Assembly: GCA_019843655.1 (NCBI GenBank)
Contig: JACDQD010000002.1
Coordinates: 1,684,585-1,748,584, forward strand
Source: Lethocerus indicus
Lineage: Eukaryota; Arthropoda; Insecta; Hemiptera; Belostomatidae
DNA length: 64,000 nt
Reading direction: 5' to 3'
The translations under genes were made by a program, and so were the position numbers. Below the pieces are notes generated by a model. That model was not told the origin of the DNA, did not search any database, and worked only from the letters and a program-made list of their open reading frames with translations. How positions within the stretch are numbered: position 1 is the stretch's first letter; each line of letters opens with the position of its first letter. Shown one piece after another: positions 55,470 through 64,000 of the stretch.

Positions 55470-57231
55470 TATATCGGCTATTCATTAGTGTAAATCTTTT
55501 GGGTTCAGAGAATAGAATGCATTAATCATACAACATATACGAAGAGGGGGAACATCAGAAGAAGAATTGTATAAAGCTATTTACGTACAAAAAATTCAGT
55601 TTTTCAATATTCTATTCTATTCTATTCTGTGTTCAAGCCGATGACGAACATCATTAGAAAAAAAAAATTAACGGCTTATTTATAGATATAATAAACATAT
55701 ATACTTATTGCAATTAGGGTTTATAATAAAGTTCTTATGGGGGTGCACATACGTTCGAAAAAAAAATATAAGGTTTCGAAATTTCTGTATTAGATCCAGC
55801 CAATATATATTCCTTTAGTCGGTATGCAAACTCATTTTCTTTAATCTATATTCAGTACATTACCCGATTCAAATTTGCGTAAATGCAACTTCAATAATCC
55901 CTGCCCAATATTGTTTTTGCCAGGAGTTCATCTGAATACTGAAACACCTGAAATGAGTCTAATGTAATGCTTAAATCTGTTTTATTCAAATGTCTTTAAG
56001 ACTTTCAGATATTGCTATTCGAGAGATTTTTGTTTCGAATTTATTTTCCATTGTATATTCGTTGCGGCTAATGCTATTTCATATAAAAATTTTAATTGTA
56101 GGAAGGAAGTACATTTCTTTTATTTCAGTAATCCCTGTATATTATTGGATATCCCTGTATGAATACTGAAACACATAGCACGGGCTTAATGAGCTTAACG
56201 TAGGAAGTAGAATCGTTTGCGTTGTTGGAATAGTTGGAATCATTTGCGAGTGCAATCCAGATGCAGGTTTTATAAGTTTAACTTAACTTAAACCGACTCT
56301 CTATTATAAACTTATGAATAACCAAAATCCCACCAACAAGCTTTCTTGAAATATTGTACCAAATAAATTATCTGTTTTCCCAACTAAAGACGGATATTTT
56401 AAAGGAGTGACAGATATAAAAAATGCCGGCAATTCGAGGAAACGGAAAATTATTTTTATTAAAAACGAATGCCTTAGAGTATCTGTAACGCTATTTACCC
56501 TCGTATAAATAGTAGTAAATTTGGATTCTAGTGATTTCAATTCTAGACCAATTTCTGGAGTACCAAAGGAAAAACAAAGCTATTATTTTCAGTTTATTGG
56601 CCGCAAAAAATGCCAGAACGATCCAACAAATCATAATCCCGTATAATATAACAGTGGGGGGGGGAGGCACTCCTGTATAAATAAATTAGGATGATATATT
56701 CCCTTGTGAAACATACTTCAACGAAGAAAAATGCGTTCCCCACATGAAAGTAAGAAGGAAAAAGGGGAAAAACCTGGCTTCCAACACAGACATGCATTAT
56801 CGAATTCGGATTTGTGTTCATCTTCGTATCCCTGACTCGAAGTGCAGGGGACCGTTTTTAACCACCATTTGGTCCGCATCGACCGTAAGAGAAATACGCC
56901 AGACTGGCGCATATATATATTCGTAAAACTTAATATCCGATCTTAAGGAAGATTTGTTTCCCACCAGCTTATATATTGTATTTTTTAGTTGAATCAGGCT
57001 GAAATCGTAACTGGATTTAATTCCGCAAACGGTTTAGGGGCTCGTTTAGAAGGCGTCTCGTGGGGATGAAGTTTTGTAGGCTCGTCGCTGTAAAACAAGT
57101 TACATCTTTCCTGGAAGGGCCTGCATAATATTGCATTATCTACCTCGACGTCTAAGCCGGGCTGTGGGAGTTCACTGAACTGGCGATAACCCAAACGGCC
57201 CCATCCCCTTTCCACCCCCCTCTCTTTCAGG

Positions 57232-57236
<5 letters not shown>
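55470..57236. other. Unassigned DNA, no gene seen
   Basis: A (TATTC)n tract of four units lies at 55609-55628. Otherwise AT-rich DNA with no recognised gene. Confidence 0.45.

Positions 57237-57276
<40 letters not shown>
57237..57276. repeat. (TC)n microsatellite
   Basis: 20 TC units; the Arg-Glu repeat frames on the minus strand come from it. Confidence 0.96.
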
Positions 57277-57281
<5 letters not shown>

Positions 57282-57606
57282 GTACAGATACAACAAGATA
57301 CAACTGCCCGTTGTAACGGCCCGCAGAGCACAGTATAAGGCGATATTGCTCCCTGGTCCGCTCCAATTTCTGATAGCGCACACAGGACCCAACTTACGCA
57401 CTTATCTCGTGAAACCGCCCTGTCCTCCAATACCAGCCCAACCAAGCTATAAGTTTCTTACAGTTTAGTAATATTTTTTTTTACATCTATATATAAGTTA
57501 AAATTCCAGCAGTTTCGAACATAGATCTATTCTGTGATTGGTTTGATCTAATCGCGATTTAACGATATTCATCGCCCCATAACCGTCTGAAAATAGACCA
57601 GCAATG

Positions 57607-57642
57607 TTGGTGAAATCCGCAATTAGTTAGTTGTCAACCCAA
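57607..57642. mobile_element. Solo mariner terminal repeat
   Basis: GGTGAAATCCGCAATTAGTT followed by AGTTGTCAACCCAA and then TA. It matches the right terminal repeat of the copies at 49, 55 and 62 kb with one base changed. No partner end lies within 1 kb, so it is a truncated copy. Confidence 0.7.
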
Positions 57643-60600
57643 TATTAAATAAATGCCAGATTTCATCCCCTATAAATTTCGGAGTCGAATCGCTCCCTGA
57701 CATAAAGTAATATTCTCAACTCGAGCTGATTTCAAGTGTTGGGAAGGGGTAATTAAGGTTTGAAATTTGGAGGCCGCCGCTTTCAAAACGGGTACCGAAT
57801 TTCTACTTCAGTCGGGCGAATTATTGTCTGTAGTAAGTTATACCCACAGCGGTGCACACAGGGTTACCTATTCAGTGGGGGGATATGTATTCGTCTTATT
57901 GTATGTATTTTGTATTGTTCCCGCGCGGTATTTAGCCCGTGAATTAGTAGGGGTTAGTCTTGTGGGGTTGCGAGACCACTTTGAAGGCCCAAATCCCGGG
58001 GCGGAGGGCCTTTACTGTATATAACACGTGATTAGGGCGGCACACCACTACTGAGGCGCCCCCACCAACCCTGATTGCGGCGGCGGACACTACCCCGCCC
58101 CCGCACCCTACAGCCCCCCCTGCCGCCCCCCTCTCTGCATAAGTAATGGACCTGAAAGTTGTCCCGCTTGACCCCCACGGGGGACTTTACCCCCCACCCG
58201 CCCACCGCCCCTCAAGACCATCACCCCCTGTATACTATAATCCCAAACCGCACGGACTTTAAAGTAAAGCAACAATATCAAACTCCCCCCCCCCATCTCT
58301 GTTTAGGGCAGTTGGGCCTATTAATTATTAGGGCGCCTGTCCAATTAAAATTGTCGCCTTTCCGTCTCGGCCCGCTTGTTCCGGTCAACTCTATTTACGT
58401 TTACACCGTTGGTAACCTTTTGTCGTCATGTAACGATAAGACGCAAATAACAGCGTTATATCGGGAGAGAAATATTTGGATACGAAGCTTCTGGGAATCC
58501 TCAAGGAATTTAGGACCACTGAGGCCCTTAGTCGACTATAGAAGTCGAATATAGAAAGCCGTGTTGAAACCGAATTGGATGTACCGAGCATGTTCAGAAT
58601 ATACAGACGTAATGCACGAGCGTTGTATACGCCTCAAGGTCATTCAGTTACTGTAACCGGAAGTCTCATTGTCGTTTCTCACTGCACGTTGTACGTGTCG
58701 GTTCGAGTGAACGATAAGCTGCCTGCCGCTAACTACATTTCATGTAAGCTCCAGCTAAACGAACGGTCGAATATTATGTTCTCGTGACCACGAGCGATGG
58801 GGTGGAGGGGGGGCACTCAATGTCAAGCGGAAATGTGCTGCAGATTTGATCGTGTTTCAAGAACCGACCACGGAAATTTTCTCAACTGCAGTGTTTAAAG
58901 TACTCCAATTAAATGAAACAGATCATTCGTCTAAGTCGCAGTTACAGTAGTCGAACTGAAAATATTAAGAAATAATGTAGATTGAAACGTGTATAAAACA
59001 TGTTGGACACATTCGTGAACAATAATTAATTATATTAATTTTCACACGACACTTTCTAAGCGTATATAATCCATTGGGGTCCCCCTATGTCATGATGAAG
59101 AAAATTAAGAACATCTGACAGAAATATATTCTAATATATATGTACTTAATAGTGTAAATATTCTCTCGTTCTAATCTGAGATATAAATTTTCGGCAGAAG
59201 GAAAATTTCGCCCACCGCCAGTATTCAAACCTTAACTGGGGATTCAGGCATTAACTCCTGTATTGAAACTCGGCGCTGGGCAGAATATAACTTTAATTGC
59301 AAAGTTGAATTGATTACCGGATGTATTTGCGTCACTCTAGCACAATCGATAGAATTCAATCCTCCAGTTCTTCAATCACAAATTCCTCGCATTGAACAAA
59401 GTGTAGATATAAAGTTAGGGGTAGTTTACAGGTGTTCGGGCATAGCGGGCCCAAAGTGTCCTAAAATGGCACGTTCGGGTAAATTAATGTAAAGTTCAAT
59501 ATGCTCGCGGAGAGGCTTACAAATACATTAAAATAACATTAAGGATTATATTTAGTTGCTTTCAAGCCGCAAATGATTACGGTTAAGCGCAGTTCTTGTA
59601 TATGCCGTGTTCCGAACTTTTCCTAGCTTCAGTCGTGGGTTATTTCCCACTCCCTTCTTTAAACGGGGTCTCTATAGAGATTTAAATCATCGATTAAAAA
59701 TGTAATTAGTTGCGCCGCTTGCACGAAAATGGCCAGATATAATTGCGGCAATAAATCCCACCCTTGAAAGTTTTCCCCCCGGGTCGAGAAAAGTATAAAA
59801 GTGTGTATAAACGGAGCGTTTCTGGGGTCGTATATAAACGCTGAAAAGGACATTACAGGTGACAACCGAAATGGCGGCCCATGCGATGTAAACTATTTTC
59901 AGGGCGCCCGAAGATATGAACTGCACGCAAATAGGTCGCAATAAATCGGCTGCTGGCCTAAACCGAAGCGGGCTTAAAGCCGGGGCCGTGTACTTAAACA
60001 CGGACATGTACCGGTACCTTTCATTTTCAGTCGAACTTTCACTACACGCCGCGGATTTTACTGCTCCGATCGGCCCTTTGAACTTCGGAAGTTCGGACTT
60101 GATGAAATCGGACCGTGAACATTCAACCTCAATACGATCTATCATTATGTCGTTACAACAATAAAAGTAAACACAAATCAGCGCGATAAATTACTAAAGT
60201 CGCCCACGAGCCGTGAAATCGCAGACTTCGTGAGTCAACAAAAAAAATTGTAACTCAAATTTCTTCGTTGCATTGTTTGTTTCTACGATTTTTATTTATT
60301 GAGCGTGTGCTGCTTTGAATTTTGCAGGAAATTATTTTGCATACATTAATTGCGAGAATAAGGACAGACCTGGAAAAATGACTTATTCCAAATTGGCCCT
60401 ATTCCAAAGGAAGATATATATACTGGGGGTAAATAGGGCGTAAATACTCCTATATTCATGATTTCGTTCATACATTCCAATATATTACATCTGTATAAAA
60501 TCTTGATATATAAAATATATGACGGCGATCTATTAAAATATTATTACGCCAGCGCGAGTAATATATATTCATGGATGTAATTGTAATTGACGGAAAACAC

Positions 60601-60845
60601 TATGATAATACGACAGTGATAATACTGAAATGTACAAACATAGAGATATGGTGGAGATTTCCGTGTTTGAATTGACGTAGACTATGAGATTGATTAGGTT
60701 GTTATAATCTAATAAAATAGGCTTGACACGGCGCACTGGATACTAAGCCATCAATTCTTGTCTGTATTAAAGGTTAGTATCAACACCAGATTTTTATTTC
60801 TGAATAATTTCAATGTTAGTTAATATACAATTTATATAAATATGT

Positions 60846-60882
<37 letters not shown>

Positions 60883-62465
60883 CATATTTACGTCTGGAGA
60901 GGGGAAAATATTTCACTCGTTCCAAAGTACATGAAGTATAAAAAGGTATTACGTAAAAAGGAATTTCATAGTGCGTTAATTTCGCGCCAATAGCGTGCAT
61001 AACTTACGGGGACAATAAAGCCCACAGCCTAGATTAAACTAGGCGGATAATCAAAGTTACAAAGGCCCAGCTCCCGTTCATAGCTAAGCTATCCTCCCTT
61101 TTGCAGATTGTTCACAAGGTGGAAATTATTGTATTATTTTCATATTATTTGACGACAATAGGATTTGAACGGTTCTTTGTGCCGAATTGTATTAAGCGAA
61201 ATGTACCAATAAGCTGCCAATCCTACTTGAACTGTCCTTATTTATTTGTAAAACTTTTATTCTCGCAATGCTTAATTGAACTTAATCCAACGTTCATTTC
61301 GGCTAATTTCATTGAATGCAATAGGTACAAATTACTGTATATCGAAAAATTCTCTTTGGAAGGAATGATTACAAAATGTCTTTATGAGAAATCATTATGC
61401 ATCTTGTCAATGCTGTACTACACTGTTAGAATATTCAATTATACTTCTTTAGGTGGTACGTTATCTTCATAAGTTTCACTCGTTTTTTTTTCAAGAAACG
61501 GCGAATAAATAGGCGCGTAAAAGGGCGCGTATTGGAAATAGAAATATTACGGTACAAGTCGAACTCGTCGGCTTTTCACTTTAGAGCGTGTTCTAAAGGG
61601 GTCTCACATCAATTCCTGGCGTGGGGCGGTTAAGTGGAAAAGAAAGGAAAAGGTAAATGGGAAGGTGCGGGCATTCACCTAAATCGGTTTCTCGTGTACC
61701 ACTGCGTCCCTCTCAGGACTCAGCTCACAGGAATAACGGAGGAGTACAGGCGACTCTTTCATCCCCTAAACATTATAGAGACCACGCAGCTTACACGATA
61801 CTGACGATTTTAAAACACGATTTCTTTCTTACTGAATTGGGTAACGTGCAAAATTTGTACGGATCGAAATTCTATTATAATTCAAGCCTGATCCATGACA
61901 CTGATGGCACAGTCGGCTTACAGGGATTACCTTTATTATTGAAATCTTGTTCGCTCGTACACCAAATGCGAATTGATCGTTAGGAATTAGAGCAAGAATA
62001 AGGGTTGTTATAAAGAGAGAGTGTTGGGCTATCGGGATGACAAAATTGGGCATCGTAAATCCGCCTCGAACGTTAAAAAAAAAAATGGGGACGTGACCGA
62101 CTGACTGTTTTGGCCGTATTTTTGAAATGATTTTTAAGCTCGGAAATTCAGCAACCGGTAATGGCACGGAAGAATAGCCGAGGCGTAAAATGAGACCTCC
62201 GCCCCATTGTTAAGGGATTACATCACGCGCTGCTGCAACAACCCGACGCTGAAATATCCCCAACCCCCCATTGTCCCCGACCTGGAGCCACCTCCCCCAC
62301 CAATCGGACGGCTCCTTTGAAACGGGCCGGCGTTAACGTTTTACGGAAATAAATTCGGGCCACCCTCCACCGCCGACGGCAAGGGCGCTGGGCACATGAC
62401 CGGCCGTGATTCTCCCAAATCGTCCTGTTTCCGCTGTTCGCCATAATTAGACGATCGATATCATA
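57643..62465. other. Unassigned DNA, no gene seen
   Basis: No gene recognised over 4.8 kb. Contains an AT tract at 60850-60877 and C/G-rich stretches near 58080-58290. A 152-codon minus-strand frame at 59687-60145 and a 123-codon plus-strand frame at 61101-61472 have no known motif. Confidence 0.45.
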
Positions 62466-62925
62466 TTTGGTTGACAACTAAGTAATTGCGGAATTTATAT
62501 TAGTACGTCAACATCTTTGCACAGATAGGTATAAGATACATTCAGCTTCTCTGCAATATCCCTTGTTGAACTATGGCGATCCGAATCGACAATGGCCTTT
62601 ATTTGGTCATCATCGACCTCCACTGGACGTCCAGAGCGCTCCTTATCTTTTAATGAAAAATCCCCCGACCGGAATTTCGCGAACCGGTACCGCCACTACC
62701 GTTCTTTTAAGGCTTCATCACCGTACACGGCGTACACCTTTTGTTTTAGCTTTTATACGCACACACAATTCGACTGGTCGATGTAAATTTGATACCGAAT
62801 GTTTCAGAAAGGACCAAATAATAACATATCAAAGAATCATATCTGTGCAAAGATGTTGACGTACTTAAAAATATGTACAACGCCACTTGTTGGTGAATTC
62901 CGCAATTACTTAGTTGTCAACCCAA
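62466..62925 (-). mobile_element. Mariner MITE, 460 bp, both ends present
   Basis: Ends TTTGGTTGACAACTAAGTAA at 62466 and, inverted, TTGGGTTGACAACTAAGTAA at 62925, each next to TA (62464-62465 and 62926-62927). The inner part of the terminal repeats again holds CGTCAACATCTTTGCACAGA. On the minus strand the interior is the 5' leader and the N-terminal part of a mariner transposase gene, listed separately; the DDD catalytic domain is deleted. It carries more transposase sequence than the 55-kb copy, and so is the best guide to the parent element. Confidence 0.88.
62528..62737 (-). pseudogene. Mariner transposase, N-terminal DNA-binding region, one stop codon
   Basis: Seventy codons in one minus-strand frame: VYAVYGDEALKER, a stop, WRYRFAKFRSGDFSLKDKER, SGRPVEVDDDQIKAIVDSDR, HSSTRDIAEKLNVSYT. 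The order is the normal one for mariner transposases: first helix-turn-helix (YG..AL.ER.CR.WF.KFRSGDFSL), the linker with the GRPVE GRPR-like motif, then the second helix-turn-helix (IKAI.DSDRH.STR.IAEKLNVS). A UAG stop replaces the residue after KER and the start codon region is degraded. Everything beyond the second helix-turn-helix is deleted. Confidence 0.85.
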
Positions 62926-62927
62926 TA

Positions 62928-63690
62928 GAATTACATTATAATATTATATATATGTGTAATATTGTAGAATTTCAGAATATTGCGCAACAAACATTTGGAG
63001 ACTGCAATTCCTCCGGGCTGTAGTAATGGGACAAGCCGATATATACTCAGCGGCGTTTTCAGACTGCGAAGAAGTGTGTGGGCGGCACGATGTTAAATTG
63101 AACACAAAAAGAAGAAGAAGGAGGAGGATGCGAGAAGAGAGTGTGGGATAAAAAAGAACGCGGGTGCAGGAATAAGACGGAGGGGCGCGGTGTCAATACG
63201 TGACGTGGAAGAAGACAGTGCCGCGGCGGTGTGGAAGGGGTGGGGTGGGGTGGGGCGAGACGTTGAGAAAGTGCGAGGGGATACATCAGCCAGAGAGGGA
63301 CAGAGATAGCTGTTCGGATGGAGGGAATATCAGCATTTAGAGCGAGAGGGTAGGTGGCCGCCCCGGCCATTATTCAACAGGGATAAAAGCCGTCATCGCG
63401 TCAACCGAGAGCACCAGACACAACATAGCCAGCCGCCGGGAGCCAATCATCCCGGCAACACACCGGCCTTCATGATTTATGGAACTATCATGCCCACAAC
63501 CACATCTTATAACAAATTGCGTCGCCCATCTTTTATTGTGGTCAGATCCCGCGGATAAATTATATCCGATGTGACTCAGTTTTATAATCGGAAGGTGGCC
63601 TGTGTAGGAAGGAATTGAACGAAGGAATTAAAACTGTACGAAAGTCCCGTCGGATTCGTACTGTTTCAATACCGGTGTACGACAGTTTTC
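62928..63690. other. Unassigned DNA, no gene seen
   Basis: A purine-rich tract at 63108-63150 and GGGGT units at 63238-63256 on the plus strand. No gene recognised. Confidence 0.4.
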
Positions 63691-64000
63691 TTTATTGGAC
63701 TGTTGAGACCTCTTTGAAAAGGACATCAAAACTTACAATAGCCAACAAACTGACAATATATAAAGCTATACTAAACCGACACGGACATACGGAATAGAAC
63801 TGTGGGGTTCCGCCAAGAAATCCGACATCGCTCGCATCCAAACATTCCAGTCAAAAGTCCTTCTTACCATCCTTAATGCTCCCCCGGTATGTTTCTAACC
63901 GAACAATCCATAATGACCTCAACATACCCCGACAGTCGACGAAATCACGTTTCTTTAAATTCCATTCCCGCCTCTCTCCACATCCAAATCCACTCGTGTT
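63691..64000 (+). mobile_element. Jockey-like LINE, copy cut by the window end
   Basis: The plus-strand frame reads TSLKRTSKLTIANKLTIYKA then IL; after a one-base loss it continues TYGIELWGSAKKSDIARIQ and FQSKVLLTILNAP, then after another slip VSNRTIHNDLNI and the Pro/His-rich C terminus. These are the blocks of the 25.2-kb copy in the same order and almost the same words, so the two are close relatives. The left edge is near 63691, where similarity to the other copies begins. The 3' tail lies outside the window. Confidence 0.75.

Noticed and set aside
57237..57276. Arg-Glu repeat protein frames over the TC tract
   Set aside because: They are translations of the microsatellite; no flanking coding signal.
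59210..59281. tRNA-sized 72-base stretch with 6 of 7 paired ends (GCCCACC / GCTGGGC)
   Set aside because: No D-arm, anticodon arm or T-arm can be placed on either strand, and the A and B box consensus is absent.
59687..60145. 152-codon minus-strand frame
   Set aside because: No recognisable motif; there are opposing open frames on the other strand over the same bases.

Overview
This window looks like non-coding, repeat-rich nuclear DNA from an arthropod, most likely an insect. The reasons are many dinucleotide microsatellites, no compact gene arrangement on either strand, and the mobile-element remnants: mariner/Tc1 transposases, a jockey-like non-LTR retrotransposon with poly(A) tails, and a possible LTR. 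I cannot name the species. I found no host protein-coding gene, tRNA, rRNA or CRISPR array that I can support. The open reading frames present are short and low-complexity, or lie inside repeats.

The most interesting signal is a dispersed module of roughly 100-185 bp that appears at least ten times (about 1.7, 1.9, 3.14, 3.21, 3.5, 25.75, 26.8, 27.15, 44.2 and 51.2 kb). Its core reads as a type I hammerhead self-cleaving ribozyme: stem I GCUA/UAGC, the CUGAAGA (or CUGAUGA) box, a short stem II, the GAAA box and a GUC cleavage triplet. Stem III is the loop-less palindrome ACCGGU, which suggests it works as a dimer. Three or four copies keep the whole core. Six copies form three head-to-head inverted pairs, an arrangement reminiscent of terminal repeats of Penelope-like elements or of retrozymes. 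Two copies abut the jockey-like LINE, one at its truncated 5' side and one directly after its poly(A) tail.

Layout. 0-5.8 kb: a LINE tail, three ribozyme-module clusters, a LINE reverse-transcriptase fragment and an LTR-like stretch. 5.9-12.6 kb: unassigned DNA with one LINE 3' end. 12.6-13.1 kb: a complete-ended 545-bp non-autonomous Tc1/mariner-superfamily element. 13.1-23.6 kb: unassigned DNA, microsatellites and an inverted pair of a 32-bp word. 23.6-27.3 kb: a dense repeat cluster (mariner fragment, solo inverted terminus, 218-bp mariner MITE, LINE, ribozyme modules). 27.3-38.8 kb: unassigned DNA with G-rich and CT tracts. 38.8-50.1 kb: LINE, LINE plus ribozyme, mariner and LINE remnants. 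50.1-64 kb: one ribozyme fragment, two mariner MITEs with long inverted repeats, a solo mariner end and a LINE that runs off the window.

The mobile elements are all defective. The LINE copies share one 3' tail and one family; most of the mariner copies share one terminal inverted repeat (TTGGGTTGGCAACTAAGTAA...) and so could have been moved in trans by one transposase. All calls rest on reading the sequence and on remembered family features; no searches or folding programs were run.
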